Assembly (NCBI GenBank): GCA_964526835.1
Contig: CAZGMK010000008.1
Location: 87,823 to 151,822, forward strand
Source of the DNA: DAOSXA01 sp964526835
GTDB taxonomy: Bacteria; Zixibacteria; MSB-5A5; GN15; FEB-12
DNA length: 64,000 bases
Reading direction: 5' to 3'
In this document: positions 43,416 to 52,225 of the stretch, piece by piece
Layout of the letters: each line of letters opens with the position of its first letter
How positions within the stretch are numbered: position 1 is the stretch's first letter
The notes under the pieces: model-generated
The model's input: only the letters and a program-made list of their open reading frames with translations
What the model was told of the DNA's origin: nothing
Databases searched by the model: none
Translations under genes and position numbers: made by a program

Positions 43416-43445
43416 AGCATTTTCCTTAGACTGCTGGTCGGGTAC

Positions 43446-44729
43446 CTATTCACCGGGAGCCGGTTGACCGGCGCGATGCCCGATGTCCTTGCGATAGTGG
43501 GCGCCCTCAAAGCGAATCTTGTTGACGGCCCGATAGGCCCTGGACAGGGCTTGTTTCAGGTTGCGGTCTCGCCCTACTACCCCCAGGACACGTCCGCCGG
43601 CCGTGACCCATTTCCCGTTCTTCAGATCGGTGCCCGCGTGAAATATGTGTGTGGATTGATCCGTCTTCGACTCAAGCCCCTTTATGGGGACGCCTTTCCG
43701 GTACTGTCCGGGATAACCCTTCGAGGCCATTATGACGCATGCTGCGGCGCCCTGGTGCCAGGAGAGCTTGGCGAAGGAGCCGAGTTTGCCCGTGGCGGCA
43801 GCCATTAGAAGATCGGCAAGGTCGGTCCTGAGCAAAGGAAGAACGGCCTGGGTCTCGGGGTCGCCAAATCGGCAGTTGAATTCCAGCACTTTGGGTCCCT
43901 GCTCGGTCAACATCAGACCGGCATAGAGAACACCGCGATAGCGAATCTTCTCACTTCTGAAGCCGGCAATAGCTCTGGAGAGGATGTGCTCCTCGATCTG
44001 CTCCATGATTTCAGGCGTGACGAAATCCACCGGGCAGTAGGCTCCCATGCCGCCGGTGTTGGGCCCGCGGTCCCCGTCCTTGACCTGCTTGTGATCCTGG
44101 CTCGGCAGCAGAGGGACAACATGCTGACCGTCAGTTATCGCCATGACCGAGAGCTCCTGGCCCTTTAGGAACGACTCGATAACTATCTGCTTGCCGGCGA
44201 GGCCGAACTGCTTTTCGACCATGATGTCTTCGATGACCTTCTGCGCTTGTTTACGACTGCGAACGATTATCACGCCCTTGCCGGCAGCAAGTCCGTCGGC
44301 CTTGATTACGGCGGGGAACTGCAGCGACTTGGAGAAACTGATCGCCTCGGAGGCTTCCCTGAACACCTTGAACGGGGCTGTCGGGATGTGATACTCCCGC
44401 ATGAACTCCTTGGCGAACACTTTGCTGGCCTCGATTTGGGCAGCCTTCTTCTCCGGGCCGAAGACCTTGAGCCGGCGCTTCTTGAATTCATCCGCCAGGC
44501 CGTCGGCGAGGGGGGCCTCGGGACCGATGACCGTCAGTCCGATCTTGTTGCGCCTGGCAAAGTCAATCAGCGCTTTGGGATTGTCCGCATTGATATTGAC
44601 GCACTTGGCTACCTGTGCGATCCCGACGTTGCCGGGCGCGCAGAATACCTTCTCGACTTTCTTCGACTTCTGTAGTTTCCAGGCCAGGGCGTGCTCGCGC
44701 CCGCCTGAACCGACAATTAAGACCTTCAT
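43446..44729 (-). CDS. purD: Phosphoribosylamine-glycine ligase PurD
   Basis: Second step of purine synthesis: joins glycine to phosphoribosylamine with ATP. From the ATG at 44729 (preceded by GCGAGGTCT) it has 427 residues, MKVLIVGSGGREHALAWKLQ. GPEAPLADGLADEFKKR and the ATP-grasp segments (KADGLAAGKGVIIV, GPNTGGMGAYCPVD, VLEFNCRFGDPETQAVLPLL) are intact. A start at 44744 would leave only a very short leader after the promoter, so the internal one is used. It is the first gene of the purD-purE unit. Confidence 0.95.
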   Translation of the reverse strand: MKVLIVGSGGREHALAWKLQKSKKVEKVFCAPGNVGIAQVAKCVNINADNPKALIDFARRNKIGLTVIGPEAPLADGLADEFKKRRLKVFGPEKKAAQIEASKVFAKEFMREYHIPTAPFKVFREASEAISFSKSLQFPAVIKADGLAAGKGVIIVRSRKQAQKVIEDIMVEKQFGLAGKQIVIESFLKGQELSVMAITDGQHVVPLLPSQDHKQVKDGDRGPNTGGMGAYCPVDFVTPEIMEQIEEHILSRAIAGFRSEKIRYRGVLYAGLMLTEQGPKVLEFNCRFGDPETQAVLPLLRTDLADLLMAAATGKLGSFAKLSWHQGAAACVIMASKGYPGQYRKGVPIKGLESKTDQSTHIFHAGTDLKNGKWVTAGGRVLGVVGRDRNLKQALSRAYRAVNKIRFEGAHYRKDIGHRAGQPAPGE

Positions 44730-44763
44730 AGACCTCGCAGGCATTAGTCAATCAAAAGCTGAA

Positions 44764-44791
44764 ATTATACTCTATGGTCCGGCGTTGACAA
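44764..44791 (-). promoter_or_regulatory. Strong sigma-70 promoter of purD-purE
   Basis: Minus strand: TTGTCA (44791-44786; five of six), 16-bp spacer, TATAAT (44769-44764; perfect). Transcription would start about 25-30 bases before the purD ATG. Confidence 0.78.
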
Positions 44792-44871
44792 GGATTTTCT
44801 GGACTGCGATGGTTGACTTTCTTGGTGGATCTGTCTGACACCTTTCCGAAATCGGCTTTGGACATAATCTG

Positions 44872-44900
44872 TTGACAAACCGTCTTAGGGCATGTTTATT
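44872..44900 (+). promoter_or_regulatory. Possible promoter of the beta-barrel gene
   Basis: TTGACA (44872-44877), 17-bp spacer, TTTATT (44895-44900; four of six). The next gene starts 130 bp downstream. No regulatory fold recognised in the leader. Confidence 0.5.
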
Positions 44901-45030
44901 GACCGACTGATTCGCTCGTGGCTGTCTCCGGGTACTCATTAAGTCGGCGGCCGAGCGCGACTTACAAATAGCCGAAACGGTCGGCGCAGGTGTGGAGAAA
45001 GAGTCGATTTACACTTAGAGGTTTGTCTCA

Positions 45031-45678
45031 ATGAGAAAACTGTCCTTGCTAGTAGCTATGGTCGTGGTACTCGGTTTCGGCATCGGTGCTTCGGCTCAGG
45101 ATGATGAATTGTGGGATGTCGCGGAGTTGTGCTTCTATGGAGGGCTCGGCATTCCGGCAGGCGGCATCGGCGATTTTCACGATTCCCTTGGTGCCTCAAT
45201 CGGATGGAGCATTGGCCTTGACATAGGTTACTTTCTGCGCTATAACACCGTCATCGGCTTCAGCTTCAAGTACACCGAGATGGGCGTCGATGCTGAGGGC
45301 GAGGTTGGCAGCAGGAAACACCGCCTCTACAATCCTAACCTGTACTTGAAGTACTACTTCTACGGCGAGAGCAATTTCGAGCCCTACCTAAAGGGGTATG
45401 TAGGGGTGGAGAACCCTAAGTTCTTCACCGATCGCAACCTTCCGGAACGCAAATTCGCAGCGATATCCTATGACCCGTCACTGGCGCTCGGCTTCGGCGC
45501 CGGGGTGTTTTATTACACCGCCGACTTCTCCGGGTTGTACCTCGAGGCGAATTACCACTGGGCGAATACCAAGGATGCATCCCGGGACTACGACGCGGAA
45601 ACAATGGTGTTCGGTGACAATCTGGGGGTGCTTGACATCCATGGCGGCATCCGGATCCTTATTGGTTCGGGAGACTGA
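45031..45678 (+). CDS. Outer-membrane beta-barrel protein
   Basis: A 215-residue protein with a signal peptide (MRKLSLLVAMVVVLGFGIGASA). Alternating aromatic and polar residues form about eight strands (e.g. SIGWSIGLDIGYFLRYN, FSGLYLEANYHWANT, LDIHGGIRILIGSG), consistent with a small OmpW/OmpX-type porin-like barrel. The C-terminus lacks the terminal aromatic of the classical BAM signal and ends LIGSGD. A strong terminator follows 20 bp later. Confidence 0.82.
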   Translation: MRKLSLLVAMVVVLGFGIGASAQDDELWDVAELCFYGGLGIPAGGIGDFHDSLGASIGWSIGLDIGYFLRYNTVIGFSFKYTEMGVDAEGEVGSRKHRLYNPNLYLKYYFYGESNFEPYLKGYVGVENPKFFTDRNLPERKFAAISYDPSLALGFGAGVFYYTADFSGLYLEANYHWANTKDASRDYDAETMVFGDNLGVLDIHGGIRILIGSGD

Positions 45679-45698
45679 TAGTAACGCTGAGAACAATC

Positions 45699-45734
45699 GC
45701 CCCGCCGGCGCTGTCGTCCCGGCGGGGCTTTTTT
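45699..45734 (+). terminator. Intrinsic terminator after the beta-barrel gene
   Basis: A 10-bp stem GCCCCGCCGG (45699-45708) and CCGGCGGGGC (45719-45728), 10-base loop, then six T. The next gene starts 14 bp later, so that gene needs a promoter overlapping or following this hairpin, or depends on read-through. Confidence 0.88.
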
Positions 45735-45747
45735 GTCCGAGCATGAC

Positions 45748-47106
45748 ATGACTCCTGCCAGACTACTTCTGGTTGACGATGAACGGGCGCAGCGCGAATT
45801 GCTGCAGGGTTTTCTCGAGCAGAAGGGATACCGTATTCAGAGTTTCGGGTCCGGGGAGCAGGCGCTGCGGGAGTACCACAGTTTCTTCGCGCCGCTGGCT
45901 CTCCTGGATATGAAAATGCCCGGCATGGATGGCCTGGAACTGCTGCGACGGTTGCGGGAGATCAACCCATTCATCCAGGCCATAGTCCTGACCGCCTTCG
46001 GCTCGATCGAAACAGCGGTGTCCGCCATGAAGGCCGGGGCTTTCGACTACCTGACCAAACCGGTCGAAGACCTCGATGAGCTGCTGGTCAAGCTTGAAAA
46101 AGCGGCCGAGCAGAATCGCCTGGTGGTTGACCACGAAGTGATGCGCGAGCGTCTGGCTGAGGCGTTTCCGGATACGGAGTTGATCGGCGATTCCTCGGCT
46201 ATGGCGAAAGTACGGCAGATGATCGGGCTGGTGGCGCCGAAGGATGCTACCGTGCTGATCACCGGCCCGTCGGGCACCGGAAAAGAACTGGTAGCGAGGG
46301 CTCTTCATGCCCTCTCGCCGCGGGCGAGTAAGCGGCTGGTCGCAATCAATTGCGCGGCCTTTCCTGACACCCTCCTGGAGTCCGAGCTGTTCGGCCACGA
46401 GAAGGGCGCTTTCACCGGCGCCGACCGGGTCAAGCAGGGGCGCTTCGAGTTGGCTGACGGCGGGACGCTGCTGCTAGATGAGATAGGGGAGATGCCGCTG
46501 AGTATGCAGGTCAAATTGTTGCGGGTACTTGAGGACGGACGGGTCCAGCGACTGGGCTCGGTCAAGGATATACGGCTTGATCTGCGACTCATTGCAGCGA
46601 CAAACCGCGACCTCTCCACTTTGATCCAGAAGGGTGAGTTCCGTGAAGACCTGTACTACCGCCTGAACGTAATAAACATCGACCTGCCCCCTCTCAATCA
46701 ACGCGGAGGGGATATACTCCTGCTGGCGGAGAAATTCCTGTCGCGTTATGCGCGCAAGACGGGCAAAGACATCACGGGCCTGAGTCCGAAGGCGGCCGAA
46801 ATGCTGGCCCGCTACCCCTGGCCGGGCAACGTCCGCGAACTGGAGAATGTCATTGAGCGGGCCGTTGTTCTCTGCCGCAGCAAAAGAATCGAGCCGGAGG
46901 ACCTGTCCGGCCTGAGCCCACGTGCGAACCAGGAGCCTGCGGAGACGCCGCTGCTGTCGTTGGCCGAAGTCGAGAAGCGCCATATCAAGCGCTGCCTGGA
47001 TCAGTTTGAGTGGAATATGTCCGCATGCGCCGACCGGCTGGGGATTCATCGGAATACACTGCGCGCCAAGATCAGGGAATACGAACTTTCCCCTGACCAG
47101 TCCTGA
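45748..47106 (+). CDS. NtrC-family sigma-54 response regulator
   Basis: Activates sigma-54 promoters when phosphorylated. From the ATG at 45748 it has 452 residues; a TTG frame extension to 45733 lies in the terminator and is rejected. The receiver has the phospho-acceptor D54 in LLDMKMP and Lys in FDYLTKP. The AAA+ domain has Walker A TGPSGTGKELVARALH and the sigma-54 loop GAFTGA intact at 220-225, with Walker B LLLDEIGEMP. A Fis-type helix-turn-helix ends the protein (HIKRCLDQFEWNMSACADRL). There is no kinase next to it; the NtrB-like kinase at 57805 is a candidate. Confidence 0.95.
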   Translation: MTPARLLLVDDERAQRELLQGFLEQKGYRIQSFGSGEQALREYHSFFAPLALLDMKMPGMDGLELLRRLREINPFIQAIVLTAFGSIETAVSAMKAGAFDYLTKPVEDLDELLVKLEKAAEQNRLVVDHEVMRERLAEAFPDTELIGDSSAMAKVRQMIGLVAPKDATVLITGPSGTGKELVARALHALSPRASKRLVAINCAAFPDTLLESELFGHEKGAFTGADRVKQGRFELADGGTLLLDEIGEMPLSMQVKLLRVLEDGRVQRLGSVKDIRLDLRLIAATNRDLSTLIQKGEFREDLYYRLNVINIDLPPLNQRGGDILLLAEKFLSRYARKTGKDITGLSPKAAEMLARYPWPGNVRELENVIERAVVLCRSKRIEPEDLSGLSPRANQEPAETPLLSLAEVEKRHIKRCLDQFEWNMSACADRLGIHRNTLRAKIREYELSPDQS

Positions 47107-47129
47107 CATAATCTGTGCACACATCGTCG

Positions 47130-47154
47130 CCGCTGCACAGTAATTGTGCGGCGG
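47130..47154 (+). terminator. Possible terminator after the NtrC-type gene
   Basis: CCGCTGCACA and TGTGCGGCGG pair over 10 bp with one G-U pair and a five-base loop, 24 bp after the stop. There is no T-run. Confidence 0.35.
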
Positions 47155-47273
47155 TCTGTCGATCGAACCCCGATCATATACGTTAAATCACATAGCGGCA
47201 ACGCATTATGGCGTTCGGCATGCCAGTTGATGGCATATTGGGTGGATGTAACGAGAAAGCAGGAGTACTGGAC

Positions 47274-48125
47274 TTGAAAAGACATGGAATACTGACGTTT
47301 GTGCTGGCTCTGCCGCTTCTGATTGCCGCCATAGGCTGCGAAGACGACGAGGACACGGTCTACGACCCGGCGCCTCAGCCTCCGCAGGGAGTTTACACGG
47401 TAACCGGCGATGACTCTGTTTACATCTTCTGGAACGGTCCCTATGAACGTGATGTAGTCGAGTTCATAGTGTGGCGATCATACGAAGAATGGGACAATTA
47501 CCGCGAGATCGCTCGCGTCGAGGCGGTTAGCAACCCCGACCTCGACCTGATTTACTACGAGCCCGGTTACATCGACGACAGTGTCACCAATGGGCAGACC
47601 TATTTCTATGCTGTGTCTTCGGTCGACGCCGCAGGACAGATCTCTGAGCTTTCGGCCGAGTCGGCCTTTGATACGCCGCGCCCCGACGGACTGGTCACGC
47701 TCTACGACAGCGCGATAGCGCCGGGCGCCTCCGGCTTTGATTTCAGCGCCCGCACAGTCTCCCATGCCACCAGCGCCGCGACCGATGTACTCGTGGATCG
47801 TGACGGCGCCGGTGTCTTCTACCTTAACCGAACCAGGTCCGAGGTGCTCATGCAGCCCATGGGCTACACGTACAGTTTTGATGATATCGGATGGGCTCCC
47901 CAGAGTGGATGGATAGCCAACTACTGGACCGAGCTGGTGGAAGGCCATACTTATGTGATTACCGTCAAGGATACTCACGGCGACTGGAATTACGCCAAGA
48001 TGCGGGTTCTGGCCCTTAATTCCGGCAACGGCTCGGTGCAGTTCCAGTGGGCGTACCAGGAAGCCGCGAATAATCCTGAGCTGGCGCCGCCATCGCCCGA
48101 GGACCAAGCGAGAGGGGCTCTGTGA
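47274..48125 (+). CDS. Lipoprotein with fibronectin III-like domain
   Basis: TTG start at 47274 with AGGAG at 47261-47265. It gives MKRHGILTFVLALPLLIAAI then GC, so a lipoprotein signal with lipobox AIGC. The mature N-terminus EDDEDT is acidic. Residues about 38-130 look like one fibronectin type III domain (PPQGVYTVTGDDSVYIFWNG to TYFYAVSSVDAAGQISELSA). The second half is beta-rich and unrecognised. It ends with a Pro-rich tail. It is followed by a DUF4384-type gene, 71 bp downstream, possibly co-expressed. Confidence 0.82.
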   Translation: MKRHGILTFVLALPLLIAAIGCEDDEDTVYDPAPQPPQGVYTVTGDDSVYIFWNGPYERDVVEFIVWRSYEEWDNYREIARVEAVSNPDLDLIYYEPGYIDDSVTNGQTYFYAVSSVDAAGQISELSAESAFDTPRPDGLVTLYDSAIAPGASGFDFSARTVSHATSAATDVLVDRDGAGVFYLNRTRSEVLMQPMGYTYSFDDIGWAPQSGWIANYWTELVEGHTYVITVKDTHGDWNYAKMRVLALNSGNGSVQFQWAYQEAANNPELAPPSPEDQARGAL

Positions 48126-48196
48126 GACGATGAAGCCCGCTGGCGCCTGACGGGCGCTGATGGCTCGATATAGGAAAGCAATGGAAGGAGACAGCT

Positions 48197-49825
48197 ATGC
48201 AAAATAACAGAAATATCCCGGGATGCCTGACGCTGGCGTTGCTGCTGGCGGTAATGGCGGCGGCGCCGGTCGCAGGCCAGAACGCGCAGCGCAACTACGA
48301 TTCCGACTACGACTACAACCAGCGCGACATCTACGTAGAGCGGGTCAAGATAGATCGTTATCTGGCCGTGGATATCTGGCCGAACCATGACGACGGTGAG
48401 TACTTCATCGGCGATCGAGTTTCGCTGCACTTCCGGGTCAATCGCGATGCTTTTGTCGCCATTTATTCTATCGATTCCAAAGGGCGGGTCAATCTGCTCT
48501 TTCCGTCCGATCCTGGCGACGATAACTTCGTCTACGGCGGAGTTACATACTCTCTGCCGGGGCCTGATGACGATTACGATCTGGTCGTAACCGGCCCGGA
48601 AGGAGTAGAGAATATTCAGATTGTAGCCTCGCGGGAGCGTTTCCCGATCCCCGACTGGTATGACGTCTCCGGCCTGTACTGCGACTGGGACGACCGTCTG
48701 GAGTACATGGACTACCTCAATTCGAGCTACTTTGTGCGTTACAGTGGCCAGCGCTTCGCTTTTGACCGGACCGCTCTGTATATCAACCAATGGGAGCCCC
48801 AATACTACCGCCCGGTCTACTATCCACACTACCCCTCGTGGACTGTCTGCGGCAATGTCTACATCGATTACCCATACGGCGCGACGGTGTACGTCAATGG
48901 TGTCTACTGGGGCTGCGCCCCGCTCTATATACCGAGAATCCACGTCGGATGGCATACGCTGACTATCTACGATCGCTGGGGATACTGCTGGGAATCCAGC
49001 GTTCACGTCAGCCACTTCCACACCGTAGTGCTGGACCGTCAAGTGGTCAATACTCGCCCCGGTGTTGCGTCGAAGTACAAGGAAGTGCACAGCGTGGGTT
49101 ACCGCAGCCCCGTTTCTCATGGCTATCCTGGGTTTGACAAGACCAAGCTGACCGCGGCCACGATCGACGGGCCGGGCAAGAGCTCGGGCAAGCCTGATCA
49201 GGCGACGCGCCTCAAGACCACCCGCACCGACGAGGTCGTCTCGGCCTCCGCGTCCAAGAAGTACGTGCGGGGCACCACCGAGGTAATCAAGACCGACCGC
49301 GGGGTCCAGACCGCCGGCATAACTCAGCCCGATGTCTCCAAGAGGGCTCGTTCCACCTCCTCGGGATGGGGTGAGCGTCAGGAGAGCAAGCTACGCCCCG
49401 CCGAACAATGGAACAGCAACAGGCGAGATGGTGCGGGCGGCCCATCGGCCGGTAAGTCGACCAGAGGCAGCGACCATACCTACGATCCGGCTTCCGGGAG
49501 CAAGCGCCTGCAGCCGACGCGGAGCACAGATGCCGATCGATACAAACCGCAGGCTCCGAGCAAGAGCGAGCCCTCGGGTTTCTATCAGAAGAAGTCAGGT
49601 GCGAGTTCAACCCAGCGCCCCTCGGTTGACCGAAAACCCGCGACACAGAAGCGTGAGTCACAACCAGCGGTGAAACCGTCAAAGCCCGCCAACTCTGGCA
49701 GCAAGTTGACGCCCGGCTCCGGGAACCGCAAAGTCGGTGGCTCGTCGACCAGCCCGCCCAAGACTGCCCCGAAATCGAATTCGGGTGGTTCCGAAAGCAA
49801 GAGTTCGGGCAAGAAGAGCCGATAA
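48197..49825 (+). CDS. Secreted DUF4384/PEGA-like protein with long disordered tail
   Basis: A 542-residue protein with a signal peptide ending AAPVAGQ. A DUF4384-type domain (about 45-145) has DIWPNHDDGEYFIGDRVSLH and AIYSIDSKGRVNLLFPSD. A Trp/Tyr-rich stretch leads into a PEGA-like segment (about 220-265) around YGATVYVNGVYWGCAPLYIP. The last about 210 residues are Ser/Lys/Pro/Thr-rich with no fold, and end KKSR. DUF4384 and PEGA domains often occur in proteins that sense or scaffold in the cell envelope. Confidence 0.82.
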   Translation: MQNNRNIPGCLTLALLLAVMAAAPVAGQNAQRNYDSDYDYNQRDIYVERVKIDRYLAVDIWPNHDDGEYFIGDRVSLHFRVNRDAFVAIYSIDSKGRVNLLFPSDPGDDNFVYGGVTYSLPGPDDDYDLVVTGPEGVENIQIVASRERFPIPDWYDVSGLYCDWDDRLEYMDYLNSSYFVRYSGQRFAFDRTALYINQWEPQYYRPVYYPHYPSWTVCGNVYIDYPYGATVYVNGVYWGCAPLYIPRIHVGWHTLTIYDRWGYCWESSVHVSHFHTVVLDRQVVNTRPGVASKYKEVHSVGYRSPVSHGYPGFDKTKLTAATIDGPGKSSGKPDQATRLKTTRTDEVVSASASKKYVRGTTEVIKTDRGVQTAGITQPDVSKRARSTSSGWGERQESKLRPAEQWNSNRRDGAGGPSAGKSTRGSDHTYDPASGSKRLQPTRSTDADRYKPQAPSKSEPSGFYQKKSGASSTQRPSVDRKPATQKRESQPAVKPSKPANSGSKLTPGSGNRKVGGSSTSPPKTAPKSNSGGSESKSSGKKSR

Positions 49826-49890
49826 TGCGATGATTGAACCTTGCATTGAGATGACCGGCGTCTATCTTACCATAAAGAGGTGATAATACC

Positions 49891-50238
49891 GTGCGAATTG
49901 TTGCAGCAATCGTAACAGGAATCTTCCTCCTTGGCGCTGTCGGACCGGATGTGAATGCGGTCGAGAAGAAGGAAAAGAAGGCCAGGGCCAAGGTAGAGGA
50001 GAAGAAGCCCGAAAAGAAAGCCGGTGCTGAGAAGTCGAAGGAGGCGGACAAGAAGTCACTCAAGAAATATGACGACTTCATCGACCGCAATGGCAACGGC
50101 ATCGATGATCGGAAGGAGAAGCTGGTGCCCAAAAAGTCGAGCAAGGCGGAGTCAGACAAGAAGACGGTCGATAACGACAAGGCAACCAGCGACAAGAAGA
50201 AGACAGATCAGCAGAAGAAGGCCGACGATAAGAAGTAG
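49891..50238 (+). CDS. Small Lys/Glu-rich secreted protein
   Basis: A 115-residue protein with a signal peptide (MRIVAAIVTGIFLLGAVGPDVNA) and a mature part that is over one third Lys, with Glu, Asp and Ala: runs such as EKKEKKARAKVEEKKPEKKA. A single DRNGNGIDDRKEKL motif resembles a calcium-binding EF-hand-like loop (thrombospondin type 3-like). The start is GTG at 49891 with AGAGGTG 8 bases upstream. It may bind anionic polymer, but nothing in the sequence decides this. Confidence 0.7.
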   Translation: MRIVAAIVTGIFLLGAVGPDVNAVEKKEKKARAKVEEKKPEKKAGAEKSKEADKKSLKKYDDFIDRNGNGIDDRKEKLVPKKSSKAESDKKTVDNDKATSDKKKTDQQKKADDKK

Positions 50239-50271
50239 CTGTCTATCGTCTGATCTGCGCCTGAAGATATT

Positions 50272-50301
50272 ACCGCCGCGCTCGATTCCGGGTGCGGCGG
50301 T
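50272..50301 (+). terminator. Possible terminator before hrcA
   Basis: ACCGCCGC (50272-50279) pairs with GCGGCGGT (50294-50301), then TCTCGTT. The loop is 14 bases and the T-run weak. Confidence 0.4.
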
Positions 50302-50348
50302 TCTCGTTGGTATTGAGTATCAAGTTCAGAAGTACGAGTCATAAAAGC

Positions 50349-50376
50349 TTGACGATGCGTAGAAACAATTTAGATT
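50349..50376 (+). promoter_or_regulatory. Possible promoter of the hrcA operon
   Basis: TTGACG (50349-50354; five of six), 16-bp spacer, TAGATT (50371-50376; four of six). The degenerate CIRCE starts just after the -10 box. Confidence 0.55.
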
Positions 50377-50378
50377 TG

Positions 50379-50405
50379 TCAGCACTTGTTTGGTGTGGCT
50401 GCCAA
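50379..50405 (+). promoter_or_regulatory. Degenerate CIRCE operator (HrcA site)
   Basis: TCAGCACTT-N9-GGCTGCCAA compared with the consensus TTAGCACTC-N9-GAGTGCTAA: seven of nine matches in the left arm and six of nine in the right, with exact nine-base spacing. It lies between the -10 box and the hrcA start codon. Confidence 0.5.
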
Positions 50406-50427
50406 TTGGGCAGAGCACGCGACCGAG

Positions 50428-51495
50428 ATGGCAGTTATGGCTTTTGAGAGTTTAACAGAACGAGAGAAACAGATACTCCTGAACCTGATCGACTACTACG
50501 TGCAGTCGGCCGATCCGGTTGGCTCCAGGGTGATCGCCAACAAGTTCAAGATGGGTATCTCATCGGCTACGGTTCGCAATACTCTCGCCGATCTGGAGGA
50601 ATTGGGTCTGGTTGAACAGCCCCATACCTCCGCGGGTCGTGTTCCGACTGATCTGGGTTATCGGGTCTACGTTGATTACCTGCTCAAGCCGGAGGATCTG
50701 AGCCAGGCTGAGAAGGATATGATCCGCTCCGCCATATTCAAGGAGGGCCGCGGAGTAAACGAGATACTGGGTCAGACATGCCGTTTGCTGGGCGACATCA
50801 CGCATCAACTGGGTGTAACCATTGCGCCAAGGTTCGATGAGGGCCGGCTTCGTCGACTCGAGTTGATACCACTGACGGATGAACGCATAATGGTTGTGGT
50901 GGTCGTGAAGTCCGGCATGGCCAAGAGCGTGATTCTGGAGGTGGAGGCGGCGGTTAATGAGCGCGCCCTGCAGGACATCGAGGCGGTCCTGAATGAACGA
51001 CTGACCGGCCTTACTCTCGGCGAGATTCGACGGACTGTCTCGGAGCGCCTGTCCGATGTCCGCGGGCAGGGCAGGCTGGTGAAGTTGCTGATCGACTGCA
51101 AGGACCGCATATGGACCGATCGAACGCCGGACGACATCAAGATCGCCGGTCTCGAGAACCTCGTTGCTCAGCCCGAATTCGCCAGCCTCGACAAGGTGTC
51201 CGAACTTGTGCGCTTGCTGGAAAACAGCTCCGGGCTGAGTCAATACCTGGACTTGGATCCTATGGCTGAATTGGTGATTACCATTGGTAAGGAGAACCGC
51301 TTCGCCGAGGTGATGAATTGCTCGCTGGTGACCTCCAGTTATCAGGTCGGCAAGATTTCCGGGACGGTGGGAATCATCGGCCCGACCCGGATGCCCTATA
51401 GCAAGCTGGTTTCCGTGGTACAGTACACGGCCAGAACCATCAGCGACGCCCTTTCCGGAATGGACCGAGATGATACTGAAAGAAGGACTGGATGA
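50428..51495 (+). CDS. hrcA: Heat-inducible transcription repressor HrcA
   Basis: Repressor of the heat-shock operon that binds CIRCE. From 50428 it has 355 residues; the reading frame is open upstream to 50386, but that part overlaps the CIRCE. The N-terminal winged helix starts LTEREKQILLNLIDYYVQSA and has the DNA-binding helix SSATVRNTLADLEELGLV, followed by HTSAGRVPTDLGYRVYVD. The GAF-like C-terminal domain includes IGPTRMPYSKLVSVVQYTA. Its stop overlaps the grpE start as ATGA. It is the first gene of hrcA-grpE-dnaK-dnaJ. Confidence 0.95.
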   Translation: MAVMAFESLTEREKQILLNLIDYYVQSADPVGSRVIANKFKMGISSATVRNTLADLEELGLVEQPHTSAGRVPTDLGYRVYVDYLLKPEDLSQAEKDMIRSAIFKEGRGVNEILGQTCRLLGDITHQLGVTIAPRFDEGRLRRLELIPLTDERIMVVVVVKSGMAKSVILEVEAAVNERALQDIEAVLNERLTGLTLGEIRRTVSERLSDVRGQGRLVKLLIDCKDRIWTDRTPDDIKIAGLENLVAQPEFASLDKVSELVRLLENSSGLSQYLDLDPMAELVITIGKENRFAEVMNCSLVTSSYQVGKISGTVGIIGPTRMPYSKLVSVVQYTARTISDALSGMDRDDTERRTG

Positions 51496-52136
51496 CCATG
51501 GAAGATAAGCAAGACATCGAGGTTAAATCATCAGAAGATGCTGGTTCGCAGGCCCCGGAGGCCGAAGATACGCCTGACGCTTCGGGCGAAGAAGCTGACT
51601 CCCGGCATGACCAGTCGCAGCAGGCTGGGTCGGACGTTGGCGACGAGCAGGAAATCGATGAGACCGAACAACTCCGACAGAAGGCAGCCGAGCTGGAAGA
51701 CAGGCTGCTCAGGTCACACGCCGAGTTCGACAACTATCGCAAGCGCGCGGCGCGTCAACAGGAGCAGGCCATAGCAGCGGCTCGCGAATCCGTGATAATG
51801 GAGTTGCTCGAAATCGTCGACAATTTCGAACGCGCCGCCAGGCATGCCGATGGCGAAGTCGATGTGGCCGCGCTCAAGTCCGGAATGGACCTGATCCACA
51901 ATCAACTCAAGATGTTATTGCAGAAGTACAACGTAGCCCCGATCGAATCGATCGGCCGGCCGTTTGACCCCTCGCTGCACGAGGCCCTGATGCAGGTCGA
52001 GTCGGATGAACATCCGGAGGGAACCGTGGTTAATGAACTTAGTCGTGGTTATACGATAGGCGACAAAGTGCTTCGCTACGCCAAGGTCGGAGTGAGCCGT
52101 GGTCCCGGGGAGCAGAGTGATCGGAGCAAGGAGTGA
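51492..52136 (+). CDS. grpE: Nucleotide exchange factor GrpE
   Basis: Releases ADP from DnaK. It has 214 residues. The first about 60 are acidic and disordered. Then come a long coiled coil and the GrpE core: RSHAEFDNYRKRAARQQEQA, IVDNFERAARHADG and FDPSLHEALMQVESDEHPEG. The start overlaps hrcA. The 89-bp gap to dnaK has a strong AAGGAGA ribosome-binding site but no clear terminator. Confidence 0.97.
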   Translation: MTMEDKQDIEVKSSEDAGSQAPEAEDTPDASGEEADSRHDQSQQAGSDVGDEQEIDETEQLRQKAAELEDRLLRSHAEFDNYRKRAARQQEQAIAAARESVIMELLEIVDNFERAARHADGEVDVAALKSGMDLIHNQLKMLLQKYNVAPIESIGRPFDPSLHEALMQVESDEHPEGTVVNELSRGYTIGDKVLRYAKVGVSRGPGEQSDRSKE

Positions 52137-52225
52137 ACGGTGTCGCCCCGGCGGGAATTCATAGAGCCTCGGCACGCCGCCCCTGAACATGAGAGCACAC
52201 ATATGAATGTAAGGAGAGCTGATCG

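Noticed and set aside
47990..49120. 376-residue minus-strand frame over the DUF4384 gene
   Set aside because: The plus-strand gene has a signal peptide and DUF4384/PEGA features, whereas the antisense product has none.
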